64,000 nt of DNA from Bradyrhizobium lablabi (GCF_001440475.1 NZ_LLYB01000094.1:17864-81863), one strand, 5' to 3'. Positions 52,610-62,700 are shown, counted from the stretch's first letter. Program-made: numbers and translations. Notes: generated from the letters alone by a model not told the origin.

Positions 52610-53362
52610 ATGAACGCGATGTTGTCAGAGGCAAGGGCAAAGGTCGGCCACCGGCTGGCGATGCATCTGCGCGTCGATCTGTTCCGGCTGCGCAACAGCA
52701 CGCCGATGGTCAGCTTCACGTTCGATGATTTGCCAAAGAGCGCGGTGACAACAGGCGCGGCGATGCTCGAAGCGCATGGTGCGCGCGGGACATTTTACGT
52801 CTCCGGCAGCCTGGTCGGCGCCGATGCGCCGGACTGGGTCGCGGGCAACGCCGACGACGTGGTCTCGCTGCACCGCCGGGGTCACGAGATCGGCTGCCAC
52901 ACCTTCTCGCATCAGCGCGCCTGCGACCTCGACGAAGCCGGGATGCGGCAGGAGATCGCGCGCAACCGCGCTTACCTTCGCGCGCTCGATCCTTCGATAC
53001 GGGTCGACAGCTTCGCCTATCCGTTCGGCTACGGCTCTTACGCCCGCAAGTATCAGCTCAGAAAGGCGTTCCAGACCTGCCGCAGCATCGTCCAGGGTGT
53101 CAATTCCGGCGGCGTCGACCTGCAGTTCCTGCGCGCCATGCCGCTGATCGATCGCGAGATGGATCGCGACGGGATCGAGCGCGCATTCGACGAAGCGCAA
53201 AGCAATAATGGATGGTTAATTTTCTACGGCCACGACGTCACGGAACGGCCGAGCCCCTATGGCTGCTCGCCTGCCTTGCTCGAGCATGCGCTTCGGGCGG
53301 CATCCCGGCGGAACATTTCGGCCCTGACCATGGCGGAGGCGATGCGATGCGCCAGCGCTTAA
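52610..53362 (+). CDS. Polysaccharide deacetylase (NodB homology, CE4)
   Basis: The 250-residue protein has the CE4 motifs: VSFTFDDLPKS near residue 34 (catalytic base and metal Asp), HEIGCHTFSHQRA near 96 (metal His pair), SFAYPFGYGSYARK near 129, and WLIFYGHDVTERP near 204 with the late His. It should remove N-acetyl groups from amino sugars. No signal peptide is seen, so action on a cytoplasmic intermediate is possible. It lies between the methyltransferase and the chain-length gene. Confidence 0.88.
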   Translation: MNAMLSEARAKVGHRLAMHLRVDLFRLRNSTPMVSFTFDDLPKSAVTTGAAMLEAHGARGTFYVSGSLVGADAPDWVAGNADDVVSLHRRGHEIGCHTFSHQRACDLDEAGMRQEIARNRAYLRALDPSIRVDSFAYPFGYGSYARKYQLRKAFQTCRSIVQGVNSGGVDLQFLRAMPLIDREMDRDGIERAFDEAQSNNGWLIFYGHDVTERPSPYGCSPALLEHALRAASRRNISALTMAEAMRCASA

Positions 53363-53516
53363 ACCCTTTGTTTGCCCTTTCAGTGGATAGTCCCTTGGTG
53401 AGTATGGTTAATTTTCCCTGTTGCGTTTCAGCGCTTTTTTTCCAGCGCACCCGGCGTAGCCCGAAGAGTAACCCCTCAGCCGATGCGTGCGGCAGTTCGA
53501 ATGGAAGCTGGGGTCG

Positions 53517-55802
53517 ATGCTGATCTATGACCAGCCGATAAAGCCTGACGCCCGGCCCGGCGCGGCAACCGCGCCGGCCGGCTTCAGCGTGCTCGATCTG
53601 GCCCAGCTCCTGTGGCAGCGGAAGGTCGCGATCGCCTCGGCGGCGCTGATCTCGGCCTGCGTCGCCATAACCGTCGGCAAGAGCCTGACGCCGAAATACA
53701 CCGCCTCCGCGCAGCTCTACGTCGATCCCCGCGAATTGCAGCTGGTCGATCGCGAATTGACGCCCCGCGCCCAGGACATCTCCGGCCTCGCCATGGTGGT
53801 GGAGAGCCAGGCGCGCGTCATCACCTCGAACAACGTGCTGCTGCAGGTGATCCGCGATACCAACCTGGAAAAGGATGCGGAGTTCGGCGGCGGCGACGCC
53901 AAGGGTCTCGTCGGATCATTGCTCGGCCTGGTCGGGATCGAGCTGCAGCCGACCGCCGAGCAGCAGAGGCAGATCCAGATGGGCGCGCTGGAAGCGCTCA
54001 TTCGGCACATCAACGTCAAGAAGACCGACCGCACCTTCATCGTCGATATCGACGTCTGGTCGTATGAGCCGGCCAAAGCGGCGATGCTCGCCAACGCGAT
54101 CTCGAAGGCCTATCTTGCCGAATCCAAGCAGTCGCAGGCCGCAGCCGCGCGGCGCGCGACCAGCGATCTCTCCGGCCGGCTGAAGGAGTTGCAAGAGCGG
54201 CTTCGCAACGCCGAGAATGCGCTCGCGGTCTACAAGGCGCAGAACAATTTCGTCGGCACGCAGGACACGCTGATCAGCGACCAGCAGCTTTCCGCCAGCA
54301 ATCAGCGGCTCGCCGCCGCGCGTGCGCTGACGCTCGACGCGAAGGCCAAACTCGACCAGATCGAAGCCAGCCGCAAGGCGTCAAGCGACGCCGGTGCGAT
54401 CCCCGAGGCGCTGCAGTCGCCCACGATCGCCAATCTGCGCGCGCAGTATGCCGAAGCGCGCAAGCGCCAGGCCGAACTGCAGGCCGAACTCGGACCGCGA
54501 CACCCGGCGCTGCGTCAGGCGGAGCAGCAGGTGCAGGATCTTCGCCGCACCATCAACGAAGAAATCGAGCGCTTCGCACAGGCCGCGAGGAACGACCTGG
54601 TCCGTGCCCGCGACTATGAAGCCTCGCTCAACAAGGCGCTGGAAGCCCAGAAGCGCCAGAGCGTCCAGATGAGCCAGGCCTCGGTTCGGCTGCGCGAACT
54701 CGAACGCGACGTCGAGGCCAGCCGCGACGTCTATCAGTCGTTCCTGAAGCGCTCGCGCGAGACCGAGGAACAGGAGAGCCTCAACACCTCGAACGCCCGC
54801 ATCATCGGCGAAGCCACCGTGCCGCAGCGGCGCACCTTCCCGCCGGCCATGAGCCTGCTTGCGATGATCGGGTTTGTCCTTGGCGGGCTCGCTGCCGCCG
54901 GCTGGGTCATCGCCGTCAACCAGTTGATGCCGGGCAGCAGCCCGGTTCAACCCCGGGACAAAGCGCTATCGGACGCGTTGGAAAAGCCGGCCGCTCCTGA
55001 GGCCGCAAGTCAGCCGTCCGCCGCCGAACCCCAGCCGCAGCCCGCGGTCAGCCTGATCGAAAAGCCACCGATCGCGCAGCTGCAGGAAGCCGATGTGATA
55101 CGCACGCTCGGCGGTATCCTCGCAACCGGCGACGCCGCCGACGTCACCCGTCTGGGCTGGCCGACGCTGCGCGCGGGCTTTCCGCAGATGCCCATCCTCA
55201 ATGCCTTGCGCAAGATGCGCGGAGCGCTGGCCAGGCGCGCCGGAAACACGCCAGTGATGGCCGTGATCGGCGCCAGCCCGGACCAGGACCGCAGCATCGC
55301 CGCACTGAACATCGCGCTCGCCGCCGCGCGCGACGGCGCCAAGGTTCTGCTGATCGATGCCGATTTCAGGGAACGCGCGCTGTCGAACAAGGTGAGCCAC
55401 CTGGACAAGACCGAGCCCAGCCGCTTCGGTTGGCTCAACATCGGCGCCAAGCCACCCCGCGCGATCGCGACAGCGAACGGAATTTCGATCCTGCCGGCCA
55501 TCAAGGCCACGGACGCCAAAGCGGGTAACGCTATCTGCAAGGCGATTGCGCAGGCTCGTTCCGCCGGCAGCTATGACCTCGTGGTCCTCGACGGTCCCGC
55601 CATGCCGTGGAGCCCGGCCGACCGCAAACTGCTCGACATTGCCGAGGGCCTGGTCGCGATCCTGCCGGTGCAGCTCGATATCAACGATTGCATGGAAGAC
55701 ATCATCGCTGCCCTCGGCGGAACCGAGCGCAAGCTCGTTGGTGTCGTCCTCAGCGAAGTCAACCCGACGGTCAACCAGCAGCGAGACAAGCAATATGCTT
55801 GA
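53517..55802 (+). CDS. GumC/ExoP-type chain-length protein with degenerate kinase domain
   Basis: The 761-residue protein has a Wzz domain: helix one near residues 30-50, a long coiled-coil periplasmic part to about 420, then the Pro-rich TVPQRRTFPPAMSLLAMIG entering helix two. A Pro/Ala linker and a BY-kinase-like domain follow (about 560-755). That domain keeps Walker-B-like VLLIDADFRERAL and VVLDGPA. Its P-loop reads VIGASPDQDRSIAALN with no GK[ST], and the C-terminus lacks a Tyr cluster. Chain-length control and export of the polymer are expected; kinase activity is doubtful. ATG 53517 is preferred to GTG 53487. Confidence 0.87.
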   Translation: MLIYDQPIKPDARPGAATAPAGFSVLDLAQLLWQRKVAIASAALISACVAITVGKSLTPKYTASAQLYVDPRELQLVDRELTPRAQDISGLAMVVESQARVITSNNVLLQVIRDTNLEKDAEFGGGDAKGLVGSLLGLVGIELQPTAEQQRQIQMGALEALIRHINVKKTDRTFIVDIDVWSYEPAKAAMLANAISKAYLAESKQSQAAAARRATSDLSGRLKELQERLRNAENALAVYKAQNNFVGTQDTLISDQQLSASNQRLAAARALTLDAKAKLDQIEASRKASSDAGAIPEALQSPTIANLRAQYAEARKRQAELQAELGPRHPALRQAEQQVQDLRRTINEEIERFAQAARNDLVRARDYEASLNKALEAQKRQSVQMSQASVRLRELERDVEASRDVYQSFLKRSRETEEQESLNTSNARIIGEATVPQRRTFPPAMSLLAMIGFVLGGLAAAGWVIAVNQLMPGSSPVQPRDKALSDALEKPAAPEAASQPSAAEPQPQPAVSLIEKPPIAQLQEADVIRTLGGILATGDAADVTRLGWPTLRAGFPQMPILNALRKMRGALARRAGNTPVMAVIGASPDQDRSIAALNIALAAARDGAKVLLIDADFRERALSNKVSHLDKTEPSRFGWLNIGAKPPRAIATANGISILPAIKATDAKAGNAICKAIAQARSAGSYDLVVLDGPAMPWSPADRKLLDIAEGLVAILPVQLDINDCMEDIIAALGGTERKLVGVVLSEVNPTVNQQRDKQYA

Positions 55803-56619
55803 GCGCCGCATAAATACCGTCGGGCGGGCGGCCACGGCCAGCATACCCCGCATCACGCTGGGCGGGCTGCGGCTTGCCGTGCTGGATCTCGAGCAGACCG
55901 CGAACTTCATGATCGACACGGTGTTCCCGCAGCGCCGCGCCAATCGTCCGCTCTACCTGACCTCGGCAAATGGCGAGGTGCTGGCGCGCTGCTCGACCGA
56001 GCCGATGACCGACCGGCTGTTCCGGGCCGCCGATCTGATCAACGCCGACGGCCAGCCGCTGGTGACCGTGTCGCGATTCAAATCGAAGACACCGCTGCCC
56101 GAGCGCGTCGCGACCACCGACCTGTTCCACGTCGTCGCCCGCAAGGCACAGGCGGCCGGCCTGACCTTCTACCTGCTCGGCGCGGATGAGGCGGAGAACG
56201 CCGCCGCGGTCGCCTGCGTCCGCAAACAATATCCCGATCTCAAGATCGTCGGCCGCTGCCACGGTTTTCTCCGCGGCGAAGCGCTGCGGGCCAAGGTTGC
56301 CGAAATCAACGCGCTGGCGCCGGACTATCTCTGGCTTGCGCTCGGCGTTCCCTATGAACAGGCGTTCGTCGAGGAATTCACCTCCGCCCTCTCCAATGTC
56401 GGCGTCATCAAGACGGCAGGCGGGCTGTTCAATTTCCTGTCGGGCAGCCGCGTCCGCGCGCCGCTATGGATGCAGCAAGCCGGCCTCGAATGGGCCTGGC
56501 GCATCTGGCTGGAGCCGCGCCGCCTGTTCTGGCGTTATCTGACCACCAATCCGCGCGCGCTCTATCTGTTGCTGAACCGGAGCCGATCGACGGACATCAA
56601 CGGAAGACGCAATCGATGA
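55795..56619 (+). CDS. WecG/TagA/CpsF family glycosyltransferase
   Basis: The 274-residue protein matches the GT26 family: LYLTSANGEVLARC near residue 50, LINADGQPLV, RVATTDLFHVVARKAQ, TFYLLGADEAENAAAVA near 125, and PDYLWLALGVPYEQAFVEEF. These enzymes usually add the second sugar, such as ManNAcA, ManNAc or glucose, to a lipid-linked primer. The start overlaps the chain-length gene by eight bases and the stop overlaps galE by four. Confidence 0.9.
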   Translation: MLERRINTVGRAATASIPRITLGGLRLAVLDLEQTANFMIDTVFPQRRANRPLYLTSANGEVLARCSTEPMTDRLFRAADLINADGQPLVTVSRFKSKTPLPERVATTDLFHVVARKAQAAGLTFYLLGADEAENAAAVACVRKQYPDLKIVGRCHGFLRGEALRAKVAEINALAPDYLWLALGVPYEQAFVEEFTSALSNVGVIKTAGGLFNFLSGSRVRAPLWMQQAGLEWAWRIWLEPRRLFWRYLTTNPRALYLLLNRSRSTDINGRRNR

Positions 56620-57614
56620 GCAGCCGTCCAGCCATTCTCGTCACCGGAGGCGCCGGCTATATCGGCTCGCATTGCTGCAGGGCATTGGATGCGGCAGGCT
56701 ACCTGCCCATCACCTATGACAATCTTTCGACCGGCCATCAGAGCTTCGCCGCGGGCACGCTCGTCGTCGGCGACATCGCCGACAAGGCGACGCTGGCGCG
56801 GACCTTTGCCGAGCATGACATCGTGGCGGTCATGCACTTTGCCGCGTCGAGCCTGGTCGGCGAGTCCGTTGCCGATCCGCAGAAATACTACGCCAACAAC
56901 CTCGCCGGCACGCTGTCGCTGCTTGCGGCCATGCGCGAAGCCGGCTGCAATCGCCTGGTGTTTTCATCGACCGGTGCGGTCTACGGCAACGCCGACAGCA
57001 AGGCGCTGCGCGAGGATTATCCCTGCGTGCCGATCAACCCCTACGGCGCCTCGAAATGGATGATCGAGCGCGTGCTGGCGGATTATCGCTCAGCCTACGG
57101 CCTCGGCTCGTTCGCGCTGCGCTACTTCAATGCCGCGGGCGCCGATCCGGCCGGCGGCATCGGCGAGTTGCGCGACGTGGAGACACATCTGATCCCCCGC
57201 GCCATGATGGCGCTGCAGGGGCACGTGCCTGATTTCGCGGTGTTCGGCGACGATTACGACACGCCTGACGGAACGGCGATCCGCGACTATATCCACGTGA
57301 CCGATCTGGCAGCCGCCCATGTGCTGGCGCTCAAGCTCCTCTTGGAAGGACATTCCGGCGGCGCCTTCAATCTCGGCACCGGCAACGGGTTTTCGGTGCG
57401 CGAGATCCTCGCCGCGATCGCAGCCGAGACCGGCCGCGAAGTCCCGCATGTCGTCAAGCCGCGGCGATCGGGCGATCCGACCTATCTGGTCGCCGACCCC
57501 ACCGCCGCTCGCGCGACGCTGAAGTTCAATCCCGTTCATTCGGATCTTGCGACCATCATTCGCACCGCCTGGGCGTGGCACAAGAAGGCGCATCCGTTGA
57601 AGACGGGTGCTTGA
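56616..57614 (+). CDS. galE: UDP-glucose 4-epimerase GalE
   Basis: GalE interconverts UDP-glucose and UDP-galactose, or the N-acetyl forms, supplying sugars to the locus. The 332-residue extended SDR has ILVTGGAGYIGSHCCRAL at the start, HFAASSLVGESV near residue 77, catalytic Ser in VFSSTGAVYGN, YGASKWMIE near 145 (Tyr/Lys), and LRYFNAAGADPAG. The ATG overlaps the preceding TGA (ATGA). It is the last gene of the plus-strand operon; a short palindromic repeat follows. Confidence 0.94.
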   Translation: MSSRPAILVTGGAGYIGSHCCRALDAAGYLPITYDNLSTGHQSFAAGTLVVGDIADKATLARTFAEHDIVAVMHFAASSLVGESVADPQKYYANNLAGTLSLLAAMREAGCNRLVFSSTGAVYGNADSKALREDYPCVPINPYGASKWMIERVLADYRSAYGLGSFALRYFNAAGADPAGGIGELRDVETHLIPRAMMALQGHVPDFAVFGDDYDTPDGTAIRDYIHVTDLAAAHVLALKLLLEGHSGGAFNLGTGNGFSVREILAAIAAETGREVPHVVKPRRSGDPTYLVADPTAARATLKFNPVHSDLATIIRTAWAWHKKAHPLKTGA

Positions 57615-57647
57615 GGCGAGCCAACCTTTCAGCAATCCCAATGCGGA

Positions 57648-57692
57648 AGCACCCCCACCCCGACCCTCCCCCGCAAGCGGGAGAGGGAGCCG
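57648..57692. repeat. Short palindromic repeat after galE
   Basis: CCCTCCCCCGC-AA-GCGGGAGAGGG forms a strong hairpin in the spacer between galE and the converging DUF1080 gene. It resembles the end of the CTCCCC-type elements at 3502-3643. It may serve as a terminator. Confidence 0.5.
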
Positions 57693-57719
57693 CGCACCAT
57701 GCAAAGTGAACGCTGCGAT

Positions 57720-58322
57720 CTACAGCGACTTGATCTGCACCTTGCGGAACTTGATCACGCCGGAGCCGTATTGCAGGGCGAACGGACCGCCGGCGTGTTT
57801 TGAATCCTGAACGTCGACGGTCTTCTGGCCGTTGAACACGACGACGAGGTGCGGGCCCTTGGCCGTGATTTCGTAGGTGTTCCATTTGCCGCCCGCCTTC
57901 GGCATCGGATCGACCTTGGCGACATCGACAATGGCGCCGGTGCCGTAGGTCGGATCGGGGCGCTTGTCGAAGATGTTGACCTCGTAGCAGATCTTGGCGT
58001 CGATCTTGGCCGACTGGTCGCAGCGGATGAAGATGCCGCTATTGGCGTCGTCGTCGGCCCAGAACTCGACCTTCATCTCGAAGTCCTTGTAAGACTCCTT
58101 GCTGACGAGATAGGAGGGGTCCTTGCCCTCGGTGATCTTGTCGGCGACCAGCGCGCCGTCCTTCATCGCCCAATTGGCTTTTCCGACTTCGGTCCAGTCA
58201 CCCATCTTGCTGCCGTCGACGAGCGTCACCCAGCCATCACTCTGGCCGGACGCCACGCTGGAAAATTGAATGGCGGCGGCCCCCATCAGCAGGCCGGCCG
58301 CAAGTATCGACAAACGCTTCAT
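57720..58322 (-). CDS. Exported DUF1080 (3-keto-disaccharide hydrolase-like) protein
   Basis: The 200-residue product has a signal peptide (about residues 1-26, ending SVASG). A single DUF1080 concanavalin-like beta sandwich follows: WVTLVDGSKMGDWTEVGKAN, then FEMKVEFWADDDANSGIFIR, and the closing GGPFALQYGSGVIKFRKVQI. Relatives bind or cleave oxidised disaccharides. ATG 58322 gives a normal leader. It converges on the polysaccharide operon but is not obviously part of it. Confidence 0.88.
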   Translation of the reverse strand: MKRLSILAAGLLMGAAAIQFSSVASGQSDGWVTLVDGSKMGDWTEVGKANWAMKDGALVADKITEGKDPSYLVSKESYKDFEMKVEFWADDDANSGIFIRCDQSAKIDAKICYEVNIFDKRPDPTYGTGAIVDVAKVDPMPKAGGKWNTYEITAKGPHLVVVFNGQKTVDVQDSKHAGGPFALQYGSGVIKFRKVQIKSL

Positions 58323-58523
58323 GAACGTAACCCTCCCATGGCTGCTTTTAGTTGGGCGGCAAACTAGCATTACAATATCAGGCGTAAATCCGTTTTTCAT
58401 GCTGCAGTTGCGTCATGCGCATCGTATCCCGGAAGCCGCCGGCCACGCATGCAGATGCGCGCCTTGTGTCCGAAGAAGCGGACCGGCTAGCGTGCGGCAG
58501 GCAGTTCTGATTGTGCCGAGCAA

Positions 58524-58530
58524 GGGAGGA
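58524..58530 (+). promoter_or_regulatory. Strong ribosome binding site before an ATA codon
   Basis: GGGAGGA lies 4 bases before ATA (58535-58537), the codon where a normal signal peptide begins. No ATG, GTG or TTG is at a suitable distance. Confidence 0.55.
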
Positions 58531-58534
58531 ATCC

Positions 58535-59002
58535 ATAAAGCTGGCAAGGCGGCCCTGGCGATACCTTACGACGCTGCTGGCGTTGACCGCGATGACGGGC
58601 ATCGGCGCGGCTGCGGAACTCAATCCGGCCGCGGTCATCTACAAGCTGCCGGACCAGATCCCCTGGGGCCCGGTCAACCCGGCCGGCGCACAAAGCGCCG
58701 TCGTGGTCGGCGATCCCTCAAAACCCGGCTTCTACATGGTCTACAACAAGTGGACCAAGGGCAACCATTTCAGCCGCCCGCATTTCCATCCCAACGATCG
58801 CTACATCGTGGTGCTGCAGGGCACGTGGTGGGTCGGCTCGGGGCCGAAATTCGATCCGGCCAACTCGACGCCGATGCCGGCCGGCAGTTTCGTCACGCAT
58901 TTCGGCAAGCAGGTGCACTGGGACGGCGCCAAGGATGAGGACGCGGTGCTGCTGATCATGGGCGAAGGCCCAGCGACCTCGACGGCGGCGGAGGAGAAGT
59001 AA
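58535..59002 (+). CDS. Exported cupin protein
   Basis: The 155-residue product has a signal peptide (KLARRPWRYLTTLLALTAMT..., cleavage about residue 28). A small cupin barrel follows: NHFSRPHFHPNDRYIVVLQG near residue 83 with the HxH metal pair and Glu/Asp, and GSFVTHFGKQVHWDG near 120 with the last His. It could be a periplasmic metal-dependent enzyme or a binding protein. The start is taken at ATA 58535 because of the ideal ribosome binding site and leader; an in-frame TTG at 58511 has no such site. The end at 59002 is certain. Confidence 0.75.
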   Translation: MKLARRPWRYLTTLLALTAMTGIGAAAELNPAAVIYKLPDQIPWGPVNPAGAQSAVVVGDPSKPGFYMVYNKWTKGNHFSRPHFHPNDRYIVVLQGTWWVGSGPKFDPANSTPMPAGSFVTHFGKQVHWDGAKDEDAVLLIMGEGPATSTAAEEK

Positions 59003-59064
59003 CCGCAGCAACCATTTGGGCGACGGCGCGTTTCATAACCCCAACCATCTTACGGATATGAAAC

Positions 59065-59304
59065 ATGGCTGTTACCGAACAGATCAAGGAACACATGGAC
59101 GTCATCTCGTCGGATAAGAAGACGGTCGGCAAGGTCGACCACATGGAAGGAACCGACAAGATCAAACTGACCAAGCAGAGCTCGCCCGACGGACAGCATC
59201 ACCACTTCATTCCGGTGTCATGGGTCGACCATGTCGATCAGCATGTCCACCTCAACAAATCGGGCGCGGACGTGACTTCGCACTGGCAGCATGGCCGGCA
59301 GTAA
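59065..59304 (+). CDS. DUF2171 family protein
   Basis: The 79-residue protein is collinear with DUF2171: EQIKEHMDVISSDKKTVGKV near the start, MEGTDKIKLTKQSSPDG, then HHFIPVSWVDHVDQHVHLNK. It is a small PRC-barrel-like beta protein, acidic and His-rich. Members are often linked to general stress. No operon partner. Function unknown. Confidence 0.85.
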   Translation: MAVTEQIKEHMDVISSDKKTVGKVDHMEGTDKIKLTKQSSPDGQHHHFIPVSWVDHVDQHVHLNKSGADVTSHWQHGRQ

Positions 59305-59365
59305 CCGGCTGACGCGCATTTGCATGGCGTGAGGATACGGCTATCATCCACTGTCAGGAGATAGA

Positions 59366-59710
59366 ATGCATCCGGCGGGGCGACTGCAATTCGAACGCAT
59401 GATCGGCGAATACGCACGGTGGCGGGCTGTTCCCGAAGCGGAGCGGTCGCCCGCCCCGGCGTGGTGGTGGGGGCCCGCGATCGAGCTGCGCGACGCACCA
59501 CAATCCTTACCCGCCGAATGGTGCGCTGAACTTGGCCTGCCCGATCGGGCGACGTATGCGGCCGCCGCTGAAATCTTTCTCCAGGCGTTCGCGGGGCAGA
59601 CGTCCCTGCCCTGGCCGTACGACTTTCCCCGCATGGCTGAAGCTCCCGACGCAAAGGTCGTGCGCGAGCTGCACCCGCAGCCGTCAGACGACAGCGCCTT
59701 CCAGCCCTGA
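59366..59710 (+). CDS. Hypothetical protein (114 aa)
   Basis: The 114-residue frame has a good ribosome binding site (AGGAG, 59356-59360) before ATG 59366. It encodes a Pro/Trp/Ala-rich soluble protein (RMIGEYARWRAVPEAERSPA, PAWWWGPAIELRD). No family recognised. Its last 27 bp overlap the converging GGDEF-EAL gene, which makes the exact end plausible but the gene less certain. Confidence 0.6.
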   Translation: MHPAGRLQFERMIGEYARWRAVPEAERSPAPAWWWGPAIELRDAPQSLPAEWCAELGLPDRATYAAAAEIFLQAFAGQTSLPWPYDFPRMAEAPDAKVVRELHPQPSDDSAFQP

Positions 59711-62700
59711 GCCTGCTTCCGGTTGCAGCGGCGGCGAGGCGAGCCGCGGCTCGGAGCGAAGCAGATCGGCCATCTGCTTGGCGGGCAGCGGCTTGGAGAA
59801 CAGAAAACCCTGCATTTCGTCGCAGGCGTGGCTGCGCAGGAAGGCCTCCTGCTCCACGGTCTCGACACCCTCGGCAATGACGGTCATGCCGAGCGCCTTG
59901 CCCATGCTGATGATCGCCTGCGCAATGGCCTGGTCTTCGGAATCGACCGGCAGGTCGCGAACGAAAGAACGATCGATCTTGATCGTATCGATCGGAAACT
60001 GCTTCATCAGCGACATCGAGGAATAGCCGGTGCCGAAATCGTCGATCGCCAAGCGAATGCCGCGGCTCTGGATCGCATCGAGCACCTTGATCGCGCGCGA
60101 GACGTTGCGCATCACCATGCTCTCGGTGACTTCGAGCTGCAGCAGCACCGGCGACATGCCGCTTGCCAAGAGCGCCTCGTCGACGTCGTGCAACAGGTGG
60201 GAATCGGCGAATTGCCGCGGCGACAGGTTGACCGCCATCGTCACCGGTCGCAAGCCGCGGCGCTGCCAGGCCATGTTCTGCGCGCAGGCTTCATTGAGCA
60301 CCCAGCGGCCGATCGGGACGATCAGTCCGGTTTCCTCGGCCAGCGGAATGAATTGGCCCGGCGAGACGGTGCCGAGTTCGGGATGATCCCAGCGCAAGAG
60401 CGCCTCCACGCCGGTGATCTGGCCGCTCGCCATGTCGATCTTGGGCTGATAGTGCAACGAGAACTGGTCGCGTTCCAGGGCGCGGCGCAAGGCGCTCTCC
60501 AGCGTCAGCCGCTCGATCGATTGCGTCTTGATCTCCTTGGTGAAGAAGCGGAAGCCGTTCTTGCCGTCCTCCTTGGCGAGGTACATCGCCATGTCGGCGT
60601 TCTTGGTCAACGTCTGGATATCGGTGCCGTCGGACGGGTACATCGCGATCCCGATCGAGGCCGTGGTGTGGCATTCGTGGCCGCTGAGCTGCAGCGGCTG
60701 GCTGAGCACGGCAAGAAGCTCGACGGCAATGCGCTCGACCTCGTCCCGCTCGGCCGTCTCCTCCAGGATGACCACGAACTCGTCGCCGCCGAGCCGCGCC
60801 ACCACATCGCTCGAACGCAGCGCGCGGCGCAGCCTGCCGCCGATCTCCACCAGCAGCATGTCGCCGGCGTCGTGGCCCAGCGAATCGTTGATGACCTTGA
60901 ACCTGTCGAGATCGATGAACAGCAGCGCAAACTGCCGCTGGTAACGCGCGGCGGCATCGATCGCGGCGCGGAGCATGCCGTTGAACATTTCGCGGTTCGG
61001 CAGATTGGTCAGGCTGTCATGCGACGCCAGATACTCGATCCGCTCGTCGGCGCGGGTCTTTTCATCGGCGCGATCGAAATTCTCCAGCGCGAACGACACA
61101 TTGTCGGTGAGCCGCTGCAATAGCTCCGCAAACTCTGATGTGAACGTATCCTTTTCCATCGACATGAAAGACATCACGCCGACGACCTGCCCTCGCACCA
61201 GCAGGGGAAATGAGGCGCCGGAATTCGTGCCGTCACTGCGCGCGGTGCCGTGAAACGCCGCGGCGCGCGAGTCAGCAAGGTAGTCGTTGATAATGCAGGC
61301 CCGGCGTGAACGTATCGCCGAACCACAGAGCCCGCGTCCCTCCGGGCGCGCCTCGCTGGTCGATATCGTCGCCTGGCGCGCGCTGGAGGCGGTCGGACCG
61401 GCAGCGGCCACGACGTCGAGATATTCGCTGTCGGGTTTTGTCAGCGCGATGGAGGTCAGAGTAAACTTGCCGCCGTGTGCCGCCGCTTCGCACACCAGTC
61501 CGAACAGCTCCGTCCGGGATGACGCACGGATGATCGCCTCGTTGGTTGCGCTCAGCGCCGCCAGCATGCGCGTCAGGCGTTCCTTCTGGACTTCGGTCCT
61601 CGCCTTGTCGTCGGCGCGGTCGAAATTCTCCAGCGCGAACGACACATTGTCGGCTAGCCGCTGCAGCAGCTCAGTAAATTCCGGGGTGAAAGTGTCCTTG
61701 TCCAGGGACATGTAAATCATGACGCCGACCGGCTCGCCGCGAACCAGCAGGGGGAAGGCGGCGCCTGACTGAGCGCCATAGGTGCCGACGATGGCCTGGA
61801 ACGCGGCGACGCGCTGATCGGTTACGTAATCATTGGTGATGCATGGCCGCCTGGTTCGGAATGCTGTCCCGCTGAGCCCACGGCCCTCGGGACGGTTTTC
61901 ATCGATAGACAGCCTGACATGCCGTGTCGTTTCGGCCGCCGGGCCCGAGGCAGCGACGATTCTGAGAAGGTCGCTGCCGGAATCGGCCAATGCGATGGTG
62001 GTCGATGTAAACCTGCCGCCGCCCGCCGCGGCTTCGCACACCAGATCGAACAGCTCCTTGCGGGACTTGGCCCGCATGATGGCTTCGTTGGTTGCGCTCA
62101 GCGAGGCGAACATCCGCGTCAGGCGCTCTTTCTGGCTTTCGGTCCTCGCCTTCTCGTCGGCCCTGTCGAAATTTCCGATCGCGAACGACACGTTGTCGGT
62201 GAGCCGTTGCAACAGTTCGGCGAATTCGGGCGTGAACGTGTTCTTCTCGGAGGAGATGAAGAACATCACTCCGACCGGCTGACCGGAAACCATCAACGGG
62301 AATGCCGCGCCCGACATGGCGCCGTCGCTGTGAATGAATTGGTGAAAGGCCGACCCGCGAGGATCGGTACGCAAATCGTTGGCGATGCAGGCCTGGCGGG
62401 AACGGAAGGCGTTGCCGCACAGTCCGCGCCCTTCCGGATGATCCGCGTTGGTCGAAACCTTCACCCGGCGCATGTTGGCGGCGGTCGGTCCCGCCACGGC
62501 GACCATGTCGGTATAGTCGCTATCCGAACGGGCCAGCAGAATGCTGGTCGAGTTGAACCGTCCGCCTTTCGCGGCGGCTTCGCATACCAGCTCGAACAGC
62601 TCCGTCCGCGACGTCGCGCGAACGATCGCTTCGTTGGTGGCGCTGAGCGCCGACAGCATGCGCGCCAGCCGTTCCTTTTGCGCGTCGGCCCTCGCCTTTT

